The notes under the pieces: model-generated
Databases searched by the model: none
What the model saw: only the letters and a program-made list of their open reading frames with translations
Told to the model about the DNA's origin: nothing
Part shown: in pieces, positions 15,986 to 24,162 of the stretch
Layout of the letters: every line of letters starts with the position of its first letter
Position numbering within the stretch: position 1 is the stretch's first letter
Origin: Candidatus Peribacter sp.
GTDB taxonomy: Bacteria; Patescibacteriota; Gracilibacteria; Peribacterales; Peribacteraceae
Direction: 5' to 3'
DNA length: 55,879 nucleotides
NCBI GenBank assembly: GCA_018652955.1
Contig: JABIBA010000013.1
Location: 1 to 55,879 of the forward strand
Program-made: the position numbers and the translations under genes

Positions 15986-15994
15986 AGTATAGCA
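15986..15994 (-). promoter_or_regulatory. Extended -10 promoter of the LPDTG gene-pilD operon
   Basis: Reverse strand TGC-TATACT (15994-15986). The predicted start is about 16 nt before the ATG at 15963. The -35 region overlaps the weak terminator of the preceding gene and is not conserved. Confidence 0.5.
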
Positions 15995-15995
15995 G

Positions 15996-16016
15996 AAAAA
16001 GGCCTTTTGAGAAAGG
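15996..16016 (-). terminator. Weak intrinsic terminator after the cytidylyltransferase-like gene
   Basis: Reverse strand CCTTT-CTCA-AAAGG hairpin followed by CCTTTTT. The stem is only 5 bp, so confidence is low, but it separates the 16040-18358 operon from the pilD operon. Confidence 0.3.
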
Positions 16017-16039
16017 TGGTTGAAGCTAAAGCCCTAATC

Positions 16040-16426
16040 TTAGCCGTTTTCTCGTCGAAGGCTGGATTTGTGTTCTTCGGGTTTATACGGCTTTGCCACC
16101 TCTATAGAGCACTCGAGATCGCTTTCTGATATACCTGGAGGAAGCTTTTGATCGTACCCCATAACAATAATATCTGGACTGATATCTCGTACAGGCTTGA
16201 GGTAATCGTCTGCGTCTCCCAGTTGAATATAGGCATCAGGGAATGCGGCTTTTAGCGCTGAGAGTCGCTCTGATTCTGACTGATCTGGAGCGATGCCTTT
16301 GATCTCTTCTACGTGCGCATCACGTGCGATGATGATGAAGAGATCGCCTTTAGATGAAGCTTCGTTTAAATATGCCTCGTGTCCTGGATGCAGATGATCG
16401 AACGTTCCGAACGTAAGGACTTTCAT
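16040..16426 (-). CDS. Cytidylyltransferase-like nucleotidyl transferase (TagD/RibL type)
   Basis: The 128-residue protein has a Rossmann-like HIGH-superfamily fold: GTFDHLHPGHEAYL with the HxGH-type motif at His13-x-x-His16, and a C-terminal KSSLRR resembling the second motif. It is closest by eye to glycerol-3-phosphate cytidylyltransferase or the archaeal FAD synthetase RibL. The substrate (glycerol phosphate, FMN, pantetheine phosphate or another) cannot be told from sequence alone. The start is 3 nt after the stop of the 642-aa gene, so the two are co-transcribed. Confidence 0.85.
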   Translation of the reverse strand: MKVLTFGTFDHLHPGHEAYLNEASSKGDLFIIIARDAHVEEIKGIAPDQSESERLSALKAAFPDAYIQLGDADDYLKPVRDISPDIIVMGYDQKLPPGISESDLECSIEVAKPYKPEEHKSSLRRENG

Positions 16427-16429
16427 GAG

Positions 16430-18358
16430 CTATCGAAGGTCAACTACGTGGATTCTCTTGTCATCAATGAGGTACATCTTTGTCTCCTCTTCGTCGACGA
16501 AGATATCTTTGAGTTCACCAATCTGATCTCCTTCAAGAATGTACTGCTGAACATAGGATCCTTCACCTCCTCCTCCGCCAGGCGTAGCGACAATAACGCG
16601 ACCGGATACAGGGTCTAAGAAGTACAAGTGTCCGTCGAATACCTTGTAAATCTTGGTAGCATTCTTAAGTGCCTCTTCAGGAAGATGGCGAATCGTGAAT
16701 GGTTTTACCTCACCTCGGAGCAGCCTCATCACTTCTCCTCCTTCTTTGAGAAGGAAGATGTTTCCATCAATAGCCATGTCGACAGCGCCTTCTAAGTCTC
16801 CGTTTACATTGTATTCAGCAGGTGATGTGTATCGGTTTGCCAGTCGCTCATACTTATAGATCTGATTGTTCTCTGGAGAGAGAACATAGAGGAATCGTAG
16901 ATACGTTTCGATGTCTGTTCCTTTGATCCACCCCGCTGGGTCTTCTGTCTTCATTGCTGTTGGCTGTCCGTTGACGAGTTCGATAATACTGTTGTCTGTC
17001 GTTTGGAATACTGTTGTCTGATACCGTGGGAAATCATCCGCATCTAAAATGAGTTCGTCTTCGACAAGGCGATCTCCATCTTCAACTGCGTTGAGAAGTA
17101 CACGGTACAGATCTTGTCTGTCGTAAGCGATAAACTCACCATCAGGAAGACCAATAAATCCTAAGGCATCGATATCTTTATTCTTTGTAGCAAGGCTCAC
17201 CACAACTCTTGGAGAGAGGCGAACGATGTTATTGATCTCTTCTCTTTTTGTGCGAATACGCTCGAGAAGATCTAGAGCTTCTGCACGGAAGAGATTGCTC
17301 TCGTTATCCATTACTTGTTTTGCACGCTGCTCTGCCTGCTCCAATATTGCATTGGCGCTATCTGTTTCTCCGGACAGTCTGCGGTTTTCTGCGGTGCGAA
17401 TGAGTTGGTTTACTTCTTCGAGACGCTCTTCAAGCTCGACGCGAGACGCGCGACTTTGGCTTCCTGTTGAGAGGTTTACGGTTGCCCACACTACGAGGAA
17501 TGCAGCAACTGTTCCTGCAAGAAGTAGCAAGTGTGCTCTGCGCTTTCTCTTTGGATCGGTAAGATCAGAAATAAATCCTGATACAAACTCCTGAATACGT
17601 CCTGGAATTCCAGACGGAACATAATCACTTACACGAGCTGTGACATCTGCCGCAGAAGAAAGTACTGCAGAGAGTGCACCACTTTTACGACGACGCCTGC
17701 CGCGAGAGGGAGTTGCTTTAAGAGACTTTCCTGTGGATGCTTTTCCTCTACCTGAAACATGGAAGAGGCCGATTGCCGCTTGTTCTTTTTCGGATTCAAG
17801 TTCCACAATAAGCTCTTCGAGGAGATGATCTCCACGTTGTGCGAGCTGTGCAAGCTGTGCAGGGGTTACTGTGCGAAGGAGTCTTTGAGTTGAGAGAATA
17901 ATTGCATCGCGCTGCTCTAATGCACCACTCGCAATATGCACAAAAGCCGGTGTTGGCTTTCCGCGTGTGTACTCTGTGATTTGGCTCGCTCCACTTCCAC
18001 GTACGACATACGCCTCAGCGCGACCTGCGTGAGAGACGTGTAGTACTCCTGATTTATCAATAATTCCCAAAATAGCGTGCACCTCATCAACAGATTGAGA
18101 GAAAGTAAGACCTTTAAAGAGACCGTTTAGTTCTTTGAGTGACCCATCTAGTCGCTGCGCTGCGTCTCCTTCTGTCTCAAGTAGTGCATGTTTTATAACG
18201 GTTTTACATTCTTTTTCAAGTGTCTTTGCATCAGCCGGAGAACCTCCTACTTGTATAAGTAGAGCCACATCCTCGCCTTTGCTACTCACAAAACTATCCG
18301 ATATTAACGTGGTACCACGTTTCGGTCTTGTGTGGCCTGTTTGCACAGTTATCTCCAT
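16430..18358 (-). CDS. Degenerate PP2C-like domain - TM - coiled coil - propeller protein
   Basis: Residues 1-200 resemble a PP2C/PPM phosphatase: GVLHVSHAGRAEAYVVR aligns with the GDSRaY strand, and RDAIILSTQRLL with the D.llLcSDGL strand. The metal-binding DGxGG is absent and the Asp of GDSR and of SDGL is replaced, so it is probably catalytically dead. A basic linker (RRRRK at about 220-225) precedes one transmembrane helix (about 276-296), then a coiled coil (about 305-380) and a C-terminal half (about 385-642) of propeller-like beta repeats. The topology predicts a cytoplasmic pseudophosphatase and an extracellular propeller. Proteins of this layout are common in CPR genomes (my recollection); their function is unknown. 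Confidence 0.7.
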   Translation of the reverse strand: MEITVQTGHTRPKRGTTLISDSFVSSKGEDVALLIQVGGSPADAKTLEKECKTVIKHALLETEGDAAQRLDGSLKELNGLFKGLTFSQSVDEVHAILGIIDKSGVLHVSHAGRAEAYVVRGSGASQITEYTRGKPTPAFVHIASGALEQRDAIILSTQRLLRTVTPAQLAQLAQRGDHLLEELIVELESEKEQAAIGLFHVSGRGKASTGKSLKATPSRGRRRRKSGALSAVLSSAADVTARVSDYVPSGIPGRIQEFVSGFISDLTDPKRKRRAHLLLLAGTVAAFLVVWATVNLSTGSQSRASRVELEERLEEVNQLIRTAENRRLSGETDSANAILEQAEQRAKQVMDNESNLFRAEALDLLERIRTKREEINNIVRLSPRVVVSLATKNKDIDALGFIGLPDGEFIAYDRQDLYRVLLNAVEDGDRLVEDELILDADDFPRYQTTVFQTTDNSIIELVNGQPTAMKTEDPAGWIKGTDIETYLRFLYVLSPENNQIYKYERLANRYTSPAEYNVNGDLEGAVDMAIDGNIFLLKEGGEVMRLLRGEVKPFTIRHLPEEALKNATKIYKVFDGHLYFLDPVSGRVIVATPGGGGGEGSYVQQYILEGDQIGELKDIFVDEEETKMYLIDDKRIHVVDLR

Positions 18359-18632
18359 ACAGTGCTATAGGCTACCGATCGAAGCGCATTTCAGCAAGCT
18401 GGAGCGAACACAGATGATGTTCGATACCTTCTCATTTTGTGTAGTACCTTGGACAACTTCTGTTATTTATTACTGATAAACCCTGGATCTATTTGATAGT
18501 AAAACAAAAATCTCAATTAAAAATTTGTTTATCTGAAGCCAAAAACTTGATGCCTCTGCAATTGGTTGCTTGTAATCTTGTCACGTTAGGACTATGATAA
18601 GTGCATATTAATTCATACACAATTCATAACTA

Positions 18633-20549
18633 ATGAAGACAGTAGGAGAATGGCTCGGTTCCAATAAAGGAGATGAGCGGAAGAAACCAGCCCCGAAGGG
18701 CAACAATAATCAGGGTGGACAGAAATCAACGCCACACAGCGGGCAGAAAAAGCCGCATCAGGGGAATAAGCCTCCCTTTCGTAATAGCAACAATGCTAAG
18801 TCGAACAATAGGCCTAATACGCGTCCGGCCCACAAGCCAAATAATCGTCCAGCACAAAAGCCGGGTGGTAATTTTGCAAACGGCAAACTTCGTGTGTATC
18901 CACTTGGTGGATTTGAACAAGTTGGTCGCAACTGCTTTGTCGTAGAAGTGGACCAAGACATTTATATTATCGATCTAGGATTGCAGTTTCCGGATGAAGA
19001 TATGCTCGGTATCGACTATTTGATACCCGACTGTTCTTCACTTCGCGGAAAAGAAAATCGCATTAAGGCGGTACTCTTTACCCATGGTCACTTGGACCAC
19101 ATTGGTGCTGTACAGCACTTAATGCCTGGGTTGCACTTCCCACCATGCTTCGGAACAAAGCTTACTATGGCATTTGTGCGAAAGCGTTTGGACGAAGAAA
19201 AGCTCACAAGCAAGTGTCGACTCAACAGTGTCGAATATGGAAAGAAGACTCGCATCGGAAAAGTCGATGTAGAGTTTCTCAAAGTTACACACTCTATTCC
19301 AGACTCCGCAGCGATTGCACTGCACACTCCATATGGAACATTGGTGCACACAGGAGACTTTAAGTTCGACCTGACACCAATTAACGAAGAGCCTGCAGAC
19401 TTTCAACGCCTTGCAAAGCTTGGTGAAGAAGGAGTGTTGGCTATTATTGCCGACTCTACTAATGCATCGAAGCCTGGACACAGTAAAAGTGAATCCGATA
19501 TTTCGGAGACACTCCACAAACTTATTCGCGATGCAGAAGGGCGCGTGATTGTTTCGACATTCAGCTCACTGCTCAATCGTATTCAACAGGTTACAGAACA
19601 TGCCAAAAAATATAACCGAAAAGTGTTCGTCTCTGGTCGCTCTATGGTGACAAACATTGAGATTGCACAGAACCTCGGTTACATAAAAGCGCCTCGCGGA
19701 ATGATCCGCAAAGTAGGCCCAGGCATGGATAAACTCCCTGACAACGAAGTAATCATTTTGACTACTGGAAGCCAAGGAGAGGAAATGGCAGGACTCGCTC
19801 GTATCGGTCTTGGAACCCACCGACAAATCGGTGTGAAGAAAGGTGATACGATTATTCTTAGTTCGAATCCGATTATCGGAAACGAACGTGCCGTTGCCAA
19901 AGTAATCAACAACTTAAGCACGCAGGGTGCCATTGTTAAAACCAATGCAGAACTTGCACTGCACGTTACCGGTCATGGAAACGCAGAAGATATTTTGCTG
20001 ATGCACCGACTAGTAAAACCGAAGCACATTATCCCCGAACACGGAGAACCTTCTATGCGAAGCGCACACGCGGACCTTGCAAGAAAAATCGGATACGCGG
20101 ATAACCAAATTCACTTGCTGAGTAACGGAGAAATCCTCGAGTTTGATGCAAACGGTGGTGCTCGCAGAAGTAAAAGTAAGGTTGAGGTTCAAGATATTAT
20201 TATCGACGGAAAAGGAGGTGCTGCTGGTGAAGGCCAGCGTGTCATTCGCGACCGTCAAATTATGAGTAAAGGTGGCAGTGTTGTTGTGGTCCTTAAGGTC
20301 TACAAAGACAGTAAGCGCCTTGTTGGAGACCCTGACATACTCACGCGTGGGCTGATCTATGGATCGGAACAAGAAGTGATTACCAAAGAGGTCGTCGAAC
20401 GTGCAAAAAAAGCGTACGTCGAAGCTCTCGATAAGGGGAATAATGATAGAAAAGAACTCAAGCGAAGCGTAAACAGTGCGCTCTACCGGTACTTCGATCG
20501 CAAGCTCAATCGTGAACCTATGGTGGTTCCGATTATTGTTGAGGTATAG
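18633..20549 (+). CDS. rnj: Ribonuclease J
   Basis: RNase J is a metallo-beta-lactamase/beta-CASP nuclease with endo- and 5'-3' exonuclease activity in mRNA decay and rRNA processing. The metal site is HGHLDH (151-156). Other marks are GGFEQVGRN (92-100), VHTGDFKFD, ADSTNA, the beta-CASP FSSLLNRIQQ stretch, GHGNAEDI and IPEHGEPSMR. The 638-residue length includes an extra N-terminal tail of about 80 residues rich in Lys, Asn, Pro, Gly and Gln, which probably binds RNA or protein partners. The roughly 270 nt upstream hold no gene. Its stop overlaps a possible GTG start of the next gene. Confidence 0.95.
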   Translation: MKTVGEWLGSNKGDERKKPAPKGNNNQGGQKSTPHSGQKKPHQGNKPPFRNSNNAKSNNRPNTRPAHKPNNRPAQKPGGNFANGKLRVYPLGGFEQVGRNCFVVEVDQDIYIIDLGLQFPDEDMLGIDYLIPDCSSLRGKENRIKAVLFTHGHLDHIGAVQHLMPGLHFPPCFGTKLTMAFVRKRLDEEKLTSKCRLNSVEYGKKTRIGKVDVEFLKVTHSIPDSAAIALHTPYGTLVHTGDFKFDLTPINEEPADFQRLAKLGEEGVLAIIADSTNASKPGHSKSESDISETLHKLIRDAEGRVIVSTFSSLLNRIQQVTEHAKKYNRKVFVSGRSMVTNIEIAQNLGYIKAPRGMIRKVGPGMDKLPDNEVIILTTGSQGEEMAGLARIGLGTHRQIGVKKGDTIILSSNPIIGNERAVAKVINNLSTQGAIVKTNAELALHVTGHGNAEDILLMHRLVKPKHIIPEHGEPSMRSAHADLARKIGYADNQIHLLSNGEILEFDANGGARRSKSKVEVQDIIIDGKGGAAGEGQRVIRDRQIMSKGGSVVVVLKVYKDSKRLVGDPDILTRGLIYGSEQEVITKEVVERAKKAYVEALDKGNNDRKELKRSVNSALYRYFDRKLNREPMVVPIIVEV

Positions 20550-20557
20550 TGCGGGCG

Positions 20558-21976
20558 ATGAAAGATCTGCATTCGAATGGCCCAGAGAAAACTATGATAG
20601 ATCTTTCGCTGCCAAAAACTACACCGCAGCCAACCCCTATCGCGCACAAAGCACCGCGCAAAAGGTTGAAGCTTAAGGCCCCAAAAGGGGCTCTTTCGGT
20701 TTTCGCACTGCTCTTTCTTTGCCTGTTTACCGCGGAGTCCACTGCGTGGGTTTCGTATTGGATTCTTACAGGACATCCGATGTCGTATGCCGTCTCTACC
20801 ACTGAGCAAGAGATGATTACGAAGAACGCACAGCTCGTGGATATGAATGGACTCTCAGGGAAGGGAACTGGAGAGATGACGAACATGTTGGTACATCCGT
20901 ACCTCGGTTACATTCGCCCACAAGGAGACCCCAATGCCGTACCTGGACAAGATTATCTACTTGGGAAAAAACCTCTGATCACTGAGCCCTCTGAGGACAC
21001 ACTTGTTGTCGGAATTTTTGGAGGATCGTTTGCCGAACAGTTTTCAGATCAAGGCAGTGCGATACTCAAGGCACTCCTCACAGAGCAGCCACAGTTTGCA
21101 GGAAAGAACGTCGAAATTTTTACCGCAGCAGTAGCGGGATACAAACAACCACAACAACTGCTGTCGCTTAACTACTTACTCTCCATGGGGCAGCACTTTG
21201 ATATGATTGTAAACATCGACGGATTTAATGAGGTAGCAGGACCTGCCATCGAAAACATTCCACGCAATGTGAATCCTGACTATCCAACAGGGTGGTACCA
21301 CCTTGCAGATCGCCTCCCAAATATGCAGGTGCTCTCTGGTATTGGAGAAGTGGCGTACAAGAAACAGCAACGCAAAAAGCTTTCACAGTGGATGCTTAGC
21401 TCCCCCGTACTTTCTCGCAGTAGCGTTGCGCAGTTTTTATGGAAAGGACTAGACGGTCGCGCGGTAACAGAAATCGCCGCATCTCAACTTGCACTTAAAC
21501 AAATTCCTGCCACAGATGAGCACAACCAAGAACTCTTAGGACTTGAATATAGTTTTGATAACGAAGAAGAACTTCTCGGGGATCTAGTGGGACAGTGGGA
21601 GCGCAGTAGTTTACTGATGCACGAGCTCGCAAGCGCACACGACATCGCGTATGTGCATCTTATTCAACCGAACCAATATGTAGCAGGAAGTAAGCGGCTT
21701 TCTTCCGATGAGCAGTCTATTGCCCTTGGTAAAGACAATCCTTACGAAAGATGGGTCGTAAAGGGGTATCCGATTTTACGTGAAGCAGGAAGACGCCTCG
21801 CATCAAAAGGCGTGCTAATGGAAGACTTTACGCACGTGTTTGCGAATGTGACAGAGACGGTTTACAAAGATGACTGCTGCCACATTAACCAGTTTGGAAA
21901 CAATATTATCGGCGCAGCTGTAGCGAAAGTTATACAGCAAAGCATCACAAGCGAAGCATTCGCGGTGTATCCATAA
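20558..21976 (+). CDS. Membrane-anchored SGNH/GDSL-like hydrolase
   Basis: The protein has a basic cytoplasmic N-terminus (about 45 aa), one transmembrane helix (about 45-70) and a large outside domain. SGNH blocks are visible: the nucleophile motif FGGSFAE (Ser157), NIDGFNE (block III-like Asn), and DDCCHINQFGN with the catalytic Asp-x-x-His. Such proteins act as esterases or acyltransferases on polysaccharides or lipids at the cell surface. The substrate is unknown. A GTG at 20549 overlapping the RNase J stop (TAGTG) is an alternative start that adds three residues. It is probably co-transcribed with rnj. Confidence 0.75.
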   Translation: MKDLHSNGPEKTMIDLSLPKTTPQPTPIAHKAPRKRLKLKAPKGALSVFALLFLCLFTAESTAWVSYWILTGHPMSYAVSTTEQEMITKNAQLVDMNGLSGKGTGEMTNMLVHPYLGYIRPQGDPNAVPGQDYLLGKKPLITEPSEDTLVVGIFGGSFAEQFSDQGSAILKALLTEQPQFAGKNVEIFTAAVAGYKQPQQLLSLNYLLSMGQHFDMIVNIDGFNEVAGPAIENIPRNVNPDYPTGWYHLADRLPNMQVLSGIGEVAYKKQQRKKLSQWMLSSPVLSRSSVAQFLWKGLDGRAVTEIAASQLALKQIPATDEHNQELLGLEYSFDNEEELLGDLVGQWERSSLLMHELASAHDIAYVHLIQPNQYVAGSKRLSSDEQSIALGKDNPYERWVVKGYPILREAGRRLASKGVLMEDFTHVFANVTETVYKDDCCHINQFGNNIIGAAVAKVIQQSITSEAFAVYP

Positions 21977-21980
21977 TCTT

Positions 21981-22451
21981 TTAGATGACATGAGCCCGCA
22001 GCTCTTCTGTGGACATGGTATGACTATTGTCTGCAGCAACTTGTGGGTACCAGTCATCGTTATCATTGCCAGCCTGTTTACTACGCAGCTCTTCTTTTGT
22101 CTGACATGGAGCACAGTTTCTTGCGTAAGGAAGTGCGTTTAGGCGTGCTTTTGGAATCTTTGATTTTCCCTTTGATTTTCCCTCTGCGAGACAACCCTCA
22201 CACAGGCCGTACGTATTATCTGCAATTTTTTCGATTGCCACTGCAACTGCTGCACGCTGCTCTTCTCTTGCCTCATGATCTCTACCAATCATCTCCAATG
22301 CACTTTCTTGTAGGGCTAAATCGGCAACATCTCCCTCTCCTCCGTGATCTCCGAGGTTGCCTACTGTAGCTGTCCCATTACTCTGAGCGAGTTCTGCTTC
22401 TAGTGCGAAAAGCCTTTCGTGCTGCTTTTTGTAGGGGTTATTAGGTGTCAT
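21981..22451 (-). CDS. DksA/TraR-type C4 zinc-finger protein
   Basis: The 156-residue protein has a helical N-terminal half and a DksA-type finger: NTYGLCEGC with Cys84/Cys87, then IPKARLNALPYARNCAPCQ with Cys113/Cys116. DksA-family proteins bind the RNA polymerase secondary channel. Unusually, a roughly eight-residue insert (GKSKGKSK) separates the first CxxC from the IPxARLxALP motif. The coiled-coil tip acidic residues of true DksA are not evident, so it may be a generic TraR-like regulator. It is convergent with the SGNH gene (4 nt apart) and has a strong promoter at 22461-22488. Confidence 0.85.
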   Translation of the reverse strand: MTPNNPYKKQHERLFALEAELAQSNGTATVGNLGDHGGEGDVADLALQESALEMIGRDHEAREEQRAAVAVAIEKIADNTYGLCEGCLAEGKSKGKSKIPKARLNALPYARNCAPCQTKEELRSKQAGNDNDDWYPQVAADNSHTMSTEELRAHVI

Positions 22452-22460
22452 AGTGCGAGC

Positions 22461-22488
22461 ATTCTACGAATTTTTCGTGAAATGTCAA
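22461..22488 (-). promoter_or_regulatory. Predicted promoter of the DksA-like gene
   Basis: Reverse strand: TTGACA (22488-22483), 16-nt spacer, TAGAAT (22466-22461). The ATG at 22451 lies 9 nt after the -10 box, so the leader is only about 3 nt. Confidence 0.65.
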
Positions 22489-22536
22489 TCATGCTTGTCA
22501 GAGTTATTATTGCCTATCGCGCAAGAGAGGTAATTC

Positions 22537-22545
22537 TGCTATAAT
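22537..22545 (+). promoter_or_regulatory. Extended -10 promoter of the MscS-like gene
   Basis: TGC-TATAAT, followed after 7 nt by the ATG at 22553. No clear -35. The same TGCTATAAT occurs before both cassette genes at 36892 and 39977. Confidence 0.6.
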
Positions 22546-22552
22546 TTAGCTC

Positions 22553-23380
22553 ATGAATGCAATATTCCAACGTTTCCAATTAATGCTCTCTGAATCCGCG
22601 ATTTCTGCATCCGATAAGGTGTGGGAAATCCTTCCAGAGATTTTATTCGCTATTGTCGTCGTCTTTGTCGGATGGGTGGCAGCCGTACTGGTGCACCACA
22701 CGGTGCTCTGGATACTCGGTTTCTTTGCTGTTGATAAGTTGGCTGCAAAAACGCCGCTACAACGCGTACTCAAAAGTATTGGTATCCACAAAAGTGTGAG
22801 TGACATCTTAGGATGGCTCGTATTTTGGATGGTAATTTTGCTCACGCTTGTGGTTGCAGCTGATACGTTGCACCTCCAACAGGTAAGTGATGTGCTTGCG
22901 ATTATGACGAACTACATTCCACAGATTATCGCTTCTCTATTGATGATCGTCTTCGGAATGCTTCTTGCGAAGTTCTTACAGATGCTCACACTACAAACAC
23001 TGAACAAGATGGATATTACCTACAAGAAGTTTGTGGGTAAGACTGTGCAACTCGTCGTGTTGGTATTCGTGTTTGTCGCAGCGATCGACCAGCTAGGATT
23101 CAACCTACATTACATCCTTAACGGTGTTGTCACGATAGTCTCTGTTGGACTTCTGATGATTGGTCTTGGTTCTGCATTTGGTGCACGTACCGTGATTGAT
23201 AATGCAACATCTTGCCAACAGCTTAAGCGTCAGCTTTCTGTTGGCGATACCATCGCACTTAATGGAGATAGCGGAACCGTAAAAGAATTTACGATGACCA
23301 ATGTCGTACTAGACACAGAAGATGGCATGAAGATTCTTCCTGCCTCTCATTTGCTCACACACACATACAGTAAACGTTAA
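22553..23380 (+). CDS. MscS-family / conserved TM helix channel-like protein
   Basis: The 275-residue protein has four or five hydrophobic helices (about 27-58, 83-107, 118-142, 163-182, 187-210). The GLGSAFGARTVIDNATS region resembles the pore-lining helix and beta-domain entry of small-conductance mechanosensitive channels. A short beta domain (VGDTIALNGDSGTVKEFTMTN) follows, and the C-terminal domain of MscS is missing. By family it may release solutes on osmotic downshock. Its TAA overlaps the ATG of the amidohydrolase gene (TAATG), so the two are translated together. Confidence 0.75.
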   Translation: MNAIFQRFQLMLSESAISASDKVWEILPEILFAIVVVFVGWVAAVLVHHTVLWILGFFAVDKLAAKTPLQRVLKSIGIHKSVSDILGWLVFWMVILLTLVVAADTLHLQQVSDVLAIMTNYIPQIIASLLMIVFGMLLAKFLQMLTLQTLNKMDITYKKFVGKTVQLVVLVFVFVAAIDQLGFNLHYILNGVVTIVSVGLLMIGLGSAFGARTVIDNATSCQQLKRQLSVGDTIALNGDSGTVKEFTMTNVVLDTEDGMKILPASHLLTHTYSKR

Positions 23381-24162
23381 TGGCCATATCGCCACGACCA
23401 ATTCTCGTCTCCATACCTCACGCAAGTTCAGCCGTCCCCGAAGAGGTAGCGGACAAAATCGCACTCACTGCCGAAGAGCTTTTGGGATATACAGATCTGT
23501 TTACCGAAGAGATTTTTAATATTGATAATGTCTACAAGGTGCAGAGTAATTTCTCTCGTGTCATCGTAGACCCAAACCGAGCCCCTGATGATATCTCAAA
23601 AGAATACGAGCTCGCTGCAGAAGGGGTAACAGTGCACACCACATGGGACGGAAAGAGCGTGTACAAAGTAGAGCCAGATCAAGAGGTTGTGGACACACTG
23701 ATCAAGAACTATCACGACCCGTATCACGAAGCACTCGAACAGCACATTCCTAAGGTTCAGTTTCTTATCGACTGCCACTCGTTTCTCCCTTTTGGTCCAA
23801 AGCTTAAAAAAGATAGCGGTAAGGAGCGACCAGATATTAACTTGGGAAATATGAACTTCTCTTCATGTACACGTGAACACACTGTGTTCTTCCGTGATTT
23901 CTTTGAAGAGAGAGGATACAAAGTAGCGATTAACTTTCCGTACACGGGTAAATATATTTTGGGTCACCACTGTCACCGTCGACGTATTCCACCATTCTTG
24001 GTTCCGGGTATTCAGATCGAACTCAACCAAGGGCTATATGTCCGTAAGGATGATCAGAAGATTCCAGAAAAAGTTGCGGAGTTTAAGTCGCTCTTCGAAG
24101 ACCTTGTCGATGCATTCATGGTGAAGTTCTGTCCAGGTGAGTGCCCTGATGAGGGAGTTTAA
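23380..24162 (+). CDS. N-formylglutamate amidohydrolase family protein
   Basis: The 260-residue protein starts ILVSIPHASSAVPEE, the family's N-terminal metal/active-site strand. It then has FSRVIVDPNR, the metal motif LIDCHSF and a late VPGIQIELNQGLY, all typical of the HutG-like FGase fold. By family it hydrolyses N-formyl-Glu or related N-acyl amino acids. No histidine-degradation genes are near, so the real substrate is open. It is translationally coupled to the channel-like gene upstream and convergent with pyrC (4-nt overlap of stops). Confidence 0.85.
   Translation: MAISPRPILVSIPHASSAVPEEVADKIALTAEELLGYTDLFTEEIFNIDNVYKVQSNFSRVIVDPNRAPDDISKEYELAAEGVTVHTTWDGKSVYKVEPDQEVVDTLIKNYHDPYHEALEQHIPKVQFLIDCHSFLPFGPKLKKDSGKERPDINLGNMNFSSCTREHTVFFRDFFEERGYKVAINFPYTGKYILGHHCHRRRIPPFLVPGIQIELNQGLYVRKDDQKIPEKVAEFKSLFEDLVDAFMVKFCPGECPDEGV

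Noticed and set aside
18359-18632. Riboswitch or small gene upstream of rnj
   Set aside because: I see AT-rich sequence with no clear hairpins, promoter pair or convincing ORF.
23380-24162. Histidine utilisation operon
   Set aside because: No hutH, hutU or hutI next to the N-formylglutamate amidohydrolase-like gene.
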